A stretch of DNA of 7,586 bases from DASPLH01 sp035627675 (GTDB lineage: Bacteria > Acidobacteriota > Terriglobia > Terriglobales > Acidobacteriaceae): positions 1 to 7,586 of the forward strand of contig DASPLH010000029.1 of NCBI GenBank assembly GCA_035627675.1, written 5' to 3'. The stretch's first letter is position 1. The number at the start of each line of letters is the position of its first letter. A program made the translations under genes and the position numbers. The notes beneath the pieces are model-generated. The model did not search any database, was not told the DNA's origin, and worked only from the letters and a program-made list of their open reading frames with translations. Of the stretch, positions 1 through 6,623 are shown in pieces.

Positions 1-126
1 GAGCGCCGGCAAGACTCCGGTCTGCCGCCATGCCCTTGCATCGTCCATCTCCGCCATAGCGGCTTGCGAACTGATCACTGCCATAAGTGCCCGCCAGATC
101 AGCTTCAGTATTGCTGTATCCCGCAC
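1..126 (-). CDS. possible N-terminus of an exported protein (partial)
   Basis: A minus-strand frame stays open from within the end of dnaE to the window edge. From a GTG at 124-126 it gives 42 codons, beginning MRDTAILKLIWRALMAVISS. An ATG at 82-84 is an alternative start. The first 25 residues have a basic residue or two, then a hydrophobic stretch ending in Ala-Met-Ala, which resembles a secretory signal peptide with cleavage near residue 25. I do not recognise the family, and too little is present to name a function. It would lie 62 bp downstream of dnaE in the same direction with no clear terminator between, so co-transcription is possible. No convincing Shine-Dalgarno sequence is visible. 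In GC-rich DNA a short open frame can occur by chance, so this is tentative. Confidence 0.22.
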   Translation of the reverse strand, partial: MRDTAILKLIWRALMAVISSQAAMAEMDDARAWRQTGVLPAL

Positions 127-188
127 AACCGCCACCGGGACAAAAAGGGCCCGGCTGTTGCTCGGAATATACCTTCGGCGAATCCGGT

Positions 189-3100
189 CTAATCTATGAC
201 GCGAACGCTTCCCTTGCCGCACACTTGTTCTACGCGATTGATAAACGCGCGGTCCGGCAACACATTATAGCCTTCGGCCTCCATCACCACAGTAAATTCG
301 CCTTCGCGCTCCAGGTCGAACAACACCTTGGCGTCTCCCCGGCACTCGGTGAAGACCTTGTGCAAGTCCTGCACCGTCTGCTCGGTCGCCGTTTCCAGCG
401 GGACCGTGATACGCAGCGATCTCGGCAGCTTTACCTTCGCTTCCTCCAGCGGGGTGATTTCGCTGATGGCAATCTTCGGCGACGCGCCTTCTTCCACGCG
501 AACGGCGGCCATCACCAGGACCGGAACCTCGAGCTTCACCTTCTCGCCCAGCCGCCGGTAGGCCTCCGGAAAAATCATCGCTTCGATTTTGCCGCGCGTG
601 TCCTCGAACGAGAGGTTGGCGTACAGGTCGCCCTTCTTCGATTTCAGCACCCGCACGCCGCTCATCATCCCCGCCACCTTCACTTCTTCGCCCTTGGGAC
701 TCGAACGGCGGAACGTCAGCACGTCGGCCGTGGACAACGCGCGCAGATCGGCGATCTTATCCTGGTACTTCTCCAGCGGATGTCCGCTGATCCAGAAGCC
801 AAGCACTTCTTTCTCGTTGGCGAGACGCACGTGTTCGTCCCAGTCTGGAGTGTCGGGCAACTTCTGGTTCGAGTTCTCCGCCGCAGCGTCATCGAAAACG
901 CCGAACAATCCGTGCTGCCCTGCTTCCTTGTCGCGCTGCGCCTTCTGCGACTGCTCGATCGCCTTGTCCAGCACGGCCATGATCTGCGCGCGGCGGCCCA
1001 GCGAATCCATGGCGCCGGCCTTGATCAGCGACTCCAGCACGCGCTTGTTCAACAGCCGCAGATCGACCTTGTCGCAGAACTGGTAGATGGACGTGAACTT
1101 GCCGGACTCCGTTCGCGCCCTGACGATCGAATCGATCGCGTTATGTCCGACGTTCTTGACCGCCGCGAGTCCGAAGCGGATCTTGCCGTTGACCGGCGTG
1201 AAACTGGAACTCGACTCGTTGATATCGGGCGACAGTACCTCGATGCCCATCTCGCGGCACTCGTTGATGTACTTCACCACGTCGTCGGTTTTGTCCGCCA
1301 CGGAGGTCAGCAGGGCGGCCATGAACTCGACGGGATAGTGCGTCTTCAGGTACGCCGTGTGGTACGCAACGAGCGCGTAAGCCGCCGAGTGCGACTTGTT
1401 GAAGCCGTACCCGGCGAACTGCTCCATGAGGTCGAAGATGTGCCCCGCGCGGTCCTTGTTGAATCCGCGCTCGACCGCGCCGGTCATGAAGCGCTCGCGC
1501 TGCTTCGCCATCTCCGCCGGGTCTTTCTTGCCCATGGCGCGGCGCAGCAGGTCGGCCTCGCCCAGCGAATATCCGGCAAGCGCGTTGGCGATCTGCATGA
1601 CCTGTTCCTGGTAAACGATCACGCCAAGGGTTTCCTTGAGGATCTTCTCCAGTTCGGGGAGCATGTAATCGACCTTCTTGCGTCCCCACTTGCGCTCGAT
1701 GAAGTCGTCGATCATGCCGCCCTGGATCGGGCCGGGGCGATAGAGCGCGTTTAAGGCCGTGAGGTCTTCGACAGACGTCGGCTTATAGCGCCGCAGCACG
1801 TCGCGCATGCCGTCGGATTCAAACTGGAAGACTCCGCTCGTGTGCCCCTTGTGGAAGACCTTCTCGTACGTGAGTTGGTCGTCCATCGGCAGCTTCTGCA
1901 TGTCGATCTTCTTGCCGTGGACCTGCACGACCAGTTTGAGGCAGTCGTCGAGGATCGTCAGCGTCGTGAGCCCGAGGAAGTCCATCTTCAACAGGCCCAT
2001 CTTCTCGACCGCCTTCATGTCGTAGGCGGTGACGATTTCCTCGTTCTTCGTCTTGTAGAGCGGCACGAGGTCCTGGAGCGGCACCGGAGAGATCACGACT
2101 CCGGCGGCGTGGACGCCCGAGTTGCGCACCATGCCCTCGAGTTTCTTCGCCGTGTCGATCAGGTCCTTGATCTGAGGCTCGTTCCTGTACGCCTCGGCGA
2201 ACTGCGGCGACTCGTCCATCGCCTTGTCGATGGTCATGCCCGGGGTGCCGGGTACAAGCTTGGCGATGCGATCGACCTCGGCGTACGGCATGTCGAGCAC
2301 GCGGCCTACGTCCTTGATCGCGGCCTTGGCGGCCATGGTGCCGAACGTGATGATCTGCGCAACCTGCTCGCGTCCATACTTGCGCGTGACGTAGTCAATC
2401 ACCTCGCCGCGCCGGTTCATGCAGAAGTCCACGTCGATATCGGGCATGGAGACGCGCTCGGGGTTCAGGAAGCGCTGGAACAGAAGTTCGTTCTGGAGCG
2501 GATCGACGTCCGTAATCTCCATGGCGTAGCCGACGAGCGAACCGGCGGCGGAACCACGGCCTGGACCGACCGGGATGCCATTCTCCTTCGCATAGCGGAT
2601 GAAGTCCCACACGATCAGGAAATACCCAGGGAACTGCATTTTCTTGATCGTGTCGATCTCGAAGTTGAGCCGCTCTTCGTAATCCCCGAACGAATGCTTC
2701 AGCCGCCCCAGGTCGCGCAGCTCGCGCAACAGGTTCATGCGCTTGGCGAAACCCTGCCGGGCGACATGTTCAAAGTAGGTGTCGATCGTGTGCCCGTCCG
2801 GAACATCGAACTTCGGGAACGGGTTCTTGACCTTCTCGAGCTTGAGGTTGCAACGCTCGGCGATGCCCAGCGTGCGCGTCAGCACCTGCTCGTATCCGCG
2901 GAAGACCTGCGCCATCTCCTCGTAACTCTTGACGAAGAACTGGTTGGTCTCGAACTTCATCCGGTTCGTGTCATGCACCGATTTTCCGGTTTGGATACAA
3001 ACCATGACGTCCTGCGCCATGGAGTCGTCTTCGCAGATGTAGTGGCTGTCGTTGGTCGCGACCAGCGGAATGTCGAGGTCCTTTTCGAGCTTGAACAGGT

Positions 3101-3683
3101 CGGCGTGGATCATCTTCTCCTGCGCCAGCCCCTGGTCCTGGATCTCGAGAAAGAAGTTCCCCCGGCCGAAGATGTCCTCGTACTGCTTGGCCGCCCTGCG
3201 TGCGGCTTCGTAGCTGCGCAGCTCCGCCAGGCTCTCGGCCACCTCGCCCTTCAAACAGGCGGAAAGACCGATCAACCCCTTCGAGTGCTGTGCCAGAAAC
3301 TGCTTGCTGATGCGCGGCTTGTAATAGAAACCGTGAAGCGATGCTTCCGAGCAGATCTTAACGAGGTTGCGGTAGCCCTCTTCGTTCTCGGCCAGGACAA
3401 GCAGATGGTTGTACTTGTCGCCCTCGGGAGCCGCGCGGTGGTCGTCCTTCTTGCAGATGTAGAGTTCACACCCGAGGATCGGCTTGATGCCGGCGTCCTT
3501 GGCCGCGTTAAAGAAGTGCACCGCCCCGAAGATGTTGCCGTGATCCGTCATGGCGACGGCCGGCATTCCAAGCTCCTTGGCGCGCTTTGCGAGCAGCTGG
3601 ACGTCGCATGCGCCGTCCAGCATCGAGTAGTCGGTGTGCAGGTGAAGATGGACGAATTGAGCTGGCGAAGAGGACATCGGCAC
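189..3683 (-). CDS. dnaE: DNA polymerase III subunit alpha (replicative polymerase, DnaE type)
   Basis: Catalytic subunit of the replicative DNA polymerase, acting at the fork with the sliding clamp and clamp loader. The 1164 residues match the usual length (E. coli about 1160). Residues 10-25 (FVHLHLHTDYSMLDGA) open the N-terminal PHP domain. Its likely metal ligands H14, H16, H48, E73, H93, C143, D212 and H214 are all present. The polymerase core has the PGRGSAAGSLVGYA block and the carboxylates D415 and D417 (PDIDVDF), with the third at D568 (MDFLGL). These correspond to E. coli D401, D403 and D555. QHGLF at 923-927 sits where the internal clamp-binding motif is expected. An OB-fold follows at roughly 1000-1085, then a C-terminal tau-binding-like region. 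The start is GTG at 3681-3683 or ATG at 3675-3677; neither has a strong Shine-Dalgarno. The frame is intact. PolC is excluded by domain order and the lack of an inserted DEDD exonuclease domain. Confidence 0.97.
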   Translation of the reverse strand: MPMSSSPAQFVHLHLHTDYSMLDGACDVQLLAKRAKELGMPAVAMTDHGNIFGAVHFFNAAKDAGIKPILGCELYICKKDDHRAAPEGDKYNHLLVLAENEEGYRNLVKICSEASLHGFYYKPRISKQFLAQHSKGLIGLSACLKGEVAESLAELRSYEAARRAAKQYEDIFGRGNFFLEIQDQGLAQEKMIHADLFKLEKDLDIPLVATNDSHYICEDDSMAQDVMVCIQTGKSVHDTNRMKFETNQFFVKSYEEMAQVFRGYEQVLTRTLGIAERCNLKLEKVKNPFPKFDVPDGHTIDTYFEHVARQGFAKRMNLLRELRDLGRLKHSFGDYEERLNFEIDTIKKMQFPGYFLIVWDFIRYAKENGIPVGPGRGSAAGSLVGYAMEITDVDPLQNELLFQRFLNPERVSMPDIDVDFCMNRRGEVIDYVTRKYGREQVAQIITFGTMAAKAAIKDVGRVLDMPYAEVDRIAKLVPGTPGMTIDKAMDESPQFAEAYRNEPQIKDLIDTAKKLEGMVRNSGVHAAGVVISPVPLQDLVPLYKTKNEEIVTAYDMKAVEKMGLLKMDFLGLTTLTILDDCLKLVVQVHGKKIDMQKLPMDDQLTYEKVFHKGHTSGVFQFESDGMRDVLRRYKPTSVEDLTALNALYRPGPIQGGMIDDFIERKWGRKKVDYMLPELEKILKETLGVIVYQEQVMQIANALAGYSLGEADLLRRAMGKKDPAEMAKQRERFMTGAVERGFNKDRAGHIFDLMEQFAGYGFNKSHSAAYALVAYHTAYLKTHYPVEFMAALLTSVADKTDDVVKYINECREMGIEVLSPDINESSSSFTPVNGKIRFGLAAVKNVGHNAIDSIVRARTESGKFTSIYQFCDKVDLRLLNKRVLESLIKAGAMDSLGRRAQIMAVLDKAIEQSQKAQRDKEAGQHGLFGVFDDAAAENSNQKLPDTPDWDEHVRLANEKEVLGFWISGHPLEKYQDKIADLRALSTADVLTFRRSSPKGEEVKVAGMMSGVRVLKSKKGDLYANLSFEDTRGKIEAMIFPEAYRRLGEKVKLEVPVLVMAAVRVEEGASPKIAISEITPLEEAKVKLPRSLRITVPLETATEQTVQDLHKVFTECRGDAKVLFDLEREGEFTVVMEAEGYNVLPDRAFINRVEQVCGKGSVRVID

Positions 3684-3707
3684 CCGGAAGGTATGGATAT
3701 CCCGTCT

Positions 3708-3713
3708 ATTTTA
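3708..3713 (-). promoter_or_regulatory. possible -10 element of dnaE
   Basis: On the minus strand TAAAAT (5 of 6 to TATAAT) lies 24 bases upstream of the GTG start of dnaE. It would give a short leader of about 20 bases. The hexamer 17 bases further upstream (GGCTGC) is a poor -35 match, so the assignment rests on the -10 and its position only. Confidence 0.25.
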
Positions 3714-3770
3714 CCCGTCAGAGCTGGTGCGCAGCCTGTGATTATCCGGTGCGAAACAGGGCCGGGCAGC

Positions 3771-4022
3771 TTAGGCGCACTGCGTCAATGGGATCTCTGC
3801 CGGACAGGAATGTGACCGCTGGACCGTGCCGGCGACGTGAGACGTTGTCGCCCAGCCCACAACCGAGCCACAGGACTTGCAGGCCACTTCGAAAACGTAC
3901 GGGATCGAGGTAGGCTTCACCTCGAAGTTGGGGTGCGTCGAAAACATGCTTAGGGCAGTATGGCACAACCAGTCCCACATCTTGCACCGAGGTCGCGACA
4001 CGCTGCTGAACATCCGTACCAA
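3771..4022 (-). CDS. possible small Cys-containing protein, function unknown
   Basis: A minus-strand frame of 83 codons from a TTG start, or about 80 from the ATG at 4011-4013, fills most of the gap between the nucleotidyltransferase and dnaE. It has a CxxC (VACKSCGSVVG) and further cysteines in RCKMWDWLCH and HSCP, which could suit a small zinc-binding fold. About 78% of its third codon positions are G or C, in line with the neighbouring genes. However, a plus-strand frame (3877-4080) shares the same wobble positions, so base composition cannot decide which strand codes. No Shine-Dalgarno is seen, and the start lies directly behind the terminator of the upstream gene. I do not recognise a family. 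It could be a real orphan, a decayed gene or a chance frame. The rest of the 3684-4076 gap shows only the putative dnaE -10 and the terminator hairpin. Confidence 0.3.
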   Translation of the reverse strand: MVRMFSSVSRPRCKMWDWLCHTALSMFSTHPNFEVKPTSIPYVFEVACKSCGSVVGWATTSHVAGTVQRSHSCPAEIPLTQCA

Positions 4023-4027
4023 CCATG

Positions 4028-4057
4028 AAAAATCCCGGCCGCCTAGCGACCGGGATT
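4028..4057 (-). terminator. rho-independent terminator of the nucleotidyltransferase gene
   Basis: Arms AATCCCGG (4031-4038) and CCGGGATT (4050-4057) are perfect reverse complements around an 11-base loop. Read on the minus strand, the hairpin is followed by a run of five T (4028-4032, partly within the stem). It begins 19 bases after the TAG stop at 4077-4079, the expected place for an intrinsic terminator. On the plus strand there is no T-run after the hairpin, so it works in one direction only. Confidence 0.7.
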
Positions 4058-4076
4058 CGTGTGCCAGGCTGATTCC

Positions 4077-5804
4077 CTAGCGTCCTCGCTTCGCCGCTTT
4101 CTTCGCGAGCGGCTTCGCCACAGGCTTGGCTACCGCCTTCCTGGGAGCGGGTTTCGCAACTTTGGCCGGCGCTTTCGCCACGGCCTTCGCGGGGGCTTTC
4201 ACCGGAGCCTTGGCCTGCTTGAGGGCCGGCTTCGCTGGAGCCTTGGCCGCAGCTTTGGCCGGAGGCTTGACCGCTTTCGCCTCAGCCTTGGCAACGGCCT
4301 TGGCAGCCGCCCTGGTTTCGACCTTCACCTGCGGAGCGGGCGGTTTCGCCTTGGGAGCCTCCGGGGCCGCCTTCGTCGGAAGCGGTGCGCCCTTCTTCGG
4401 CTTCTCCCCGGCGACGGCTGGAGCCTGCTCGGCATGGGTCGCCGGAGCTGCTGTCTGGTGGACTTTCTTGGCTTCGGCCTTAGCGCCCCGTCCGCGGCGG
4501 GCCGGAGGTGGCGGAGGCGGAGGTGGAGGAGGCGGCGAGTGCGGCTCCAGGAACTTCACAATCTCCGTGTGCGACCTGAGTTTGCCGTCCAGCAGCAGCA
4601 GGAACGCCTCATGCGCAATCCGGGGATACTCCGGCAGCTGCGGCGTGATGCGCATTTCGGCCATCTCCGGAAGCGGCAACTTTTGTTGCACTTGCCGCCA
4701 CTTTCCAAAGAAGCTCTTGATCTTCTCGTCCACCGCTTTGTTCTTCCCCGTGACCTCCAGGTAGAGGAGCGCCTCGGGCTTGGCTTCGCTCAGGATCTTC
4801 CAGGCGCCGGACGGGGTCGAGGCTTCTTTGCCCTGGAGTTTCTTCGCAAGTTCCTTGGCCTCGTCGTCCAAATGTTTCCAGGCGTTCACGAACTCGCGGT
4901 GCGGCAGAATGCGCTGTATGTCGGCGACGTCCTTGGGCGGCAGCTTCGAAGTCGCGAAGTGCATGACCGCCGGTGCCGCATCCACCGAGATGCCGAAGTC
5001 GAGCATCGTCTGGCGCGTCTTCATGAGCGCCTGCAACCCGGCGGTGTCGATTTTCGCGATGGCCCAGTTCGCGTCCAGCACCTTCAGCCAACCTTCGCGC
5101 TCCAGGGCCTTGATGATGCTCAACGGATCTTCTTCGTGGGCGACCTGCTCAATCTCGTACCCGATGTTTTCCTTTCGGATGTACTGGATGTAGTCGCCTT
5201 CCTTCGCCGACTCGTAACGCGCCCTGGTGCGCTCCTCCAGCTCCCAATGGAAGCGGGCGCAGAATCGCGAGGCGCGGATCAGTCGCGAGGGCTCCTCAAG
5301 GAACGCATAGTTGTGCAGGATGCGGATGACCTTGGCCTCTATGTCGGCCGACCCGTTGAAGGGATCGAGCAGCAGGCCTCGAGAGCCCGGGTTCAGCGAC
5401 AGGGCCATGGCATTGACCGTGAAGTCGCGCCGCCGCAGGTCTTCGTTGATAGTGGCGGGGGTTACGACCGGAGGTTTGCCGGGCTTGTCGTAGGTCTCCG
5501 CGCGGGTCATGCTGACCTCGGCGCGGACGTTCCCAGGCAGGATCAGGTGCAGCTCGCGGGACTCCTCGTCCACCCCGTCAACGCGCGCCCCCGCTCGCTC
5601 CAGATCCTTCTGCATCTTGAGCGGATTGCCCTGGACGGAGAAGTCGAGATCCCGGATCGGGAATCCGGTAAGAATGTCGCGAATGGCGCCGCCGCTCAGG
5701 TACACGTTGAAGCCGTGTGCGCGGGCAGCATCCTGCACCAGGGTGACGCCTTTCATCTGGTCCGGCGTCAACCGGATTTCCATGGTGTAGATGTAGTCAG
5801 CCAC
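4077..5804 (-). CDS. class II CCA tRNA nucleotidyltransferase / poly(A) polymerase with proline run and basic tail
   Basis: Adds nucleotides to RNA 3' ends: either CCA to tRNA or poly(A) to transcripts. The class II nucleotidyltransferase head is clear: GGAIRD at 38-43, catalytic carboxylates D52 and D54 (RDLDFSV), LRRRDFTVNAMA at 123-134 for nucleotide selection, DPFNGSADIEAKVIR at 147-161, and EEPSRLIRASRF at 170-181. The middle part, to about residue 415, is less conserved, and I see no HD phosphohydrolase motif. Residues 424-434 are eleven prolines, followed by about 140 residues rich in Lys, Ala and Pro, an extension not needed for the core reaction and probably disordered and RNA-binding. 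The EDLRRRDFTVNAMA wording favours CCA addition, but sequence alone does not separate this from poly(A) polymerase (PcnB). Starts are GTG at 5802-5804 or ATG at 5781-5783; neither has a good Shine-Dalgarno. A terminator follows, so it is probably monocistronic. Confidence 0.88.
   Translation of the reverse strand: MADYIYTMEIRLTPDQMKGVTLVQDAARAHGFNVYLSGGAIRDILTGFPIRDLDFSVQGNPLKMQKDLERAGARVDGVDEESRELHLILPGNVRAEVSMTRAETYDKPGKPPVVTPATINEDLRRRDFTVNAMALSLNPGSRGLLLDPFNGSADIEAKVIRILHNYAFLEEPSRLIRASRFCARFHWELEERTRARYESAKEGDYIQYIRKENIGYEIEQVAHEEDPLSIIKALEREGWLKVLDANWAIAKIDTAGLQALMKTRQTMLDFGISVDAAPAVMHFATSKLPPKDVADIQRILPHREFVNAWKHLDDEAKELAKKLQGKEASTPSGAWKILSEAKPEALLYLEVTGKNKAVDEKIKSFFGKWRQVQQKLPLPEMAEMRITPQLPEYPRIAHEAFLLLLDGKLRSHTEIVKFLEPHSPPPPPPPPPPPARRGRGAKAEAKKVHQTAAPATHAEQAPAVAGEKPKKGAPLPTKAAPEAPKAKPPAPQVKVETRAAAKAVAKAEAKAVKPPAKAAAKAPAKPALKQAKAPVKAPAKAVAKAPAKVAKPAPRKAVAKPVAKPLAKKAAKRGR
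4080..4502 (-). repeat. low-complexity Lys/Ala/Pro coding tail
   Basis: Codes for residues 435-575 of the nucleotidyltransferase. It is made of degenerate units such as KAPAKA, KAVAKA and KPPAKA and ends in AAKRGR. The composition resembles histone H1-like and other basic tails of bacterial nucleic-acid-binding proteins. The repeats are imperfect at the DNA level, with varied codons. The tail carries a strong positive charge, so non-specific RNA or DNA binding is a reasonable inference. Confidence 0.8.
4503..4535 (-). repeat. polyproline codon run (11 consecutive Pro)
   Basis: Eleven proline codons in a row, written with a mix of CCG, CCT and CCA, join the catalytic part to the basic tail. 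On the plus strand the run appears as closely spaced GG doublets. Known biology: three or more prolines stall the ribosome unless elongation factor P acts, so translation of this protein should depend strongly on EF-P. Confidence 0.9.
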
Positions 5805-5875
5805 CTTGGGGTAAGTTCCTTGTCTGCTATGTCCTTAAACCACAGGAGCTTACAACGCGAGTGGGATCGCCGATC

Positions 5876-5891
5876 GTTACTACAACGTAAC
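5876..5891. repeat. short dyad over the minus-strand -10
   Basis: GTTAC (5876-5880) and GTAAC (5887-5891) form an inverted repeat with a six-base spacer. It covers the putative -10 of the nucleotidyltransferase promoter, a position where a repressor could act. The arms are only five bases, so chance is possible. Confidence 0.25.
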
Positions 5892-5905
5892 GGCACCGGC
5901 GTCAA
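5877..5905 (-). promoter_or_regulatory. candidate promoter of the nucleotidyltransferase gene
   Basis: On the minus strand TTGACG (5900-5905, 5 of 6 to the -35 consensus) is followed after 17 bases by TAGTAA (5877-5882, a weak -10 with 3 of 6 matches). Spacing is ideal. Transcription would start near 5870 and give a leader of about 65 bases before the GTG start. Confidence 0.35.
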
Positions 5906-5913
5906 AGGGTGTA

Positions 5914-5929
5914 GCACAATGCACTGTGC
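5914..5929. repeat. dyad upstream of the nucleotidyltransferase promoter
   Basis: GCACA (5914-5918) and TGTGC (5925-5929) form a 16-base dyad around ATGCAC. It lies just upstream of the candidate minus-strand -35 at 5900-5905, a typical activator or operator position. No regulator is identified. Confidence 0.3.
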
Positions 5930-6072
5930 AACTCCCCTCAAACGCCTGATAGTAAACCGTTTTTGCCCTAAATGGAAGTGACTTACGAGCAAAATGCTGG
6001 CCGGTGTCCCGTTCTGCCGCTCATGGGCGTATCCGGAGTTAACGGCTTAGCTACATACATCGTGCTACATGC

Positions 6073-6100
6073 TTGAGGTTGTTGAGTTTGGTGCGACAAT
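6073..6100 (+). promoter_or_regulatory. candidate promoter of the small-protein/lpxD block
   Basis: TTGAGG (6073-6078) and GACAAT (6095-6100) resemble sigma70-type -35 and -10 boxes at a 16-base spacing. Transcription would start near 6107. That would exclude the upstream ATG at 6069 as a start and support translation from 6117 or 6147. Confidence 0.35.
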
Positions 6101-6146
6101 ACGTGAGCGGCTCGCTATGGATTGGGGCTGCCCGGCTCAGACCACT

Positions 6147-6623
6147 ATGGCTTCTACCCACAAGAAGGTCATCGTACGGAAGACCGACCGCGACTCGATG
6201 AACGGCTACGTCGCGACTTCCCAGTTCATCTCCGATGGCAAGCTCGAGATGCTGAACACGGCGGGCAACGTCGTGATGATCGACCTTCGGGACGTGAAGG
6301 GCGTTTACTTCGTCCGGGAGTTCAGCGACTCCGAGTCGCTGACTCGCAAGACCTTCACTACGCGCCCTCGGGTGGAGGGACTCTGGGTGCGGCTCCGCTT
6401 CCGCGACAACGAAGTGCTCGAAGGCTTGATGCCCAACGACCTCACTCAGATCACGGCCGAGGGCTTCTTCGTCAATCCTCCCGACACGCGCTCCAACACG
6501 CAGCGCATCTTTGTCCCCCGCTCAGCGATCTCGGAGCTGATGGTGCTCGCCGTGATCGGCGCCCAATCCCGCCGCAGGAAGAGCGACGACGACGCACGCC
6601 AGGTCCCGATGTTCAGCGAATAG
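6147..6623 (+). CDS. conserved-looking protein of unknown function with two similar lobes
   Basis: 158 residues starting MASTHKKVIVRKTDRD. It has no signal peptide, membrane segment or cysteine-based metal site and is probably cytoplasmic. I see two similar halves. Residues 8-56 run VIVRKTDRD, then a Gly, a hydrophobic strand, and IDLRDVKGVYFV. Residues 81-137 run VRLRFRDNEVLEG, then a strand, and IFVPRSAISELMVLAVI. This suggests a tandem pair of small beta-barrel-like units. Proteins of this look are familiar to me from Acidobacteriota as a DUF family (possibly DUF6982), but I cannot confirm this here. In-frame ATGs exist at 6069, 6117 and 6147. I chose 6147 because the conserved-looking part begins there and the candidate promoter overlaps the 6069 start; no good Shine-Dalgarno decides it. 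lpxD follows 142 bp later in the same direction. Function unknown. Confidence 0.75.
   Translation: MASTHKKVIVRKTDRDSMNGYVATSQFISDGKLEMLNTAGNVVMIDLRDVKGVYFVREFSDSESLTRKTFTTRPRVEGLWVRLRFRDNEVLEGLMPNDLTQITAEGFFVNPPDTRSNTQRIFVPRSAISELMVLAVIGAQSRRRKSDDDARQVPMFSE

Larger units (their letters stand above)
5805..6146. other. divergent intergenic region
   Basis: This stretch separates the minus-strand nucleotidyltransferase from the plus-strand small protein and is relatively AT-rich compared with the flanking genes. It contains a candidate promoter for each direction and two short dyads, listed separately. I see no credible gene or structured RNA in it. The central part (about 5935-6065) shows nothing I can assign. 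Confidence 0.6.

Noticed and set aside
136..155. CCGGG/CCCGG hairpin with an A-run in the loop downstream of dnaE, considered as a terminator
   Set aside because: The T-run on the minus strand lies in the loop, not after the stem, and the stem is only five bases. It does not fit an intrinsic terminator.
1842..3815. 657-codon plus-strand open frame antisense to dnaE (also 87-1754)
   Set aside because: It lies opposite a full-length DnaE with all catalytic motifs. Its product is rich in Arg, His, Val, Leu and Asp, typical of mirror frames in GC-rich genes, and shows no recognisable domain.
3877..4080. Plus-strand 67-codon frame overlapping the small minus-strand ORF
   Set aside because: It runs through the terminator hairpin and over the end of the nucleotidyltransferase gene and lacks any motif. 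Its good third-position GC is shared with the opposite strand.
4080..4330. Tandem DNA repeat array or CRISPR-like array
   Set aside because: The periodicity comes from Lys/Ala/Pro codons in an open frame. Units differ in length and sequence and there are no spacers.
4503..4540. G-quadruplex candidate on the plus strand
   Set aside because: Only GG doublets, so at best a two-tier structure. It is adequately explained by the proline codons.
4126..4764. Plus-strand frame with a polyglycine run and Ala-rich sequence
   Set aside because: The glycines are simply the complement of the proline codons in the real gene. No independent support.
4059..5981. 640-codon plus-strand open frame antisense to the nucleotidyltransferase
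   Set aside because: Arg/Gly/Leu-rich mirror frame. The opposite strand has clear nucleotidyltransferase motifs and a terminator.
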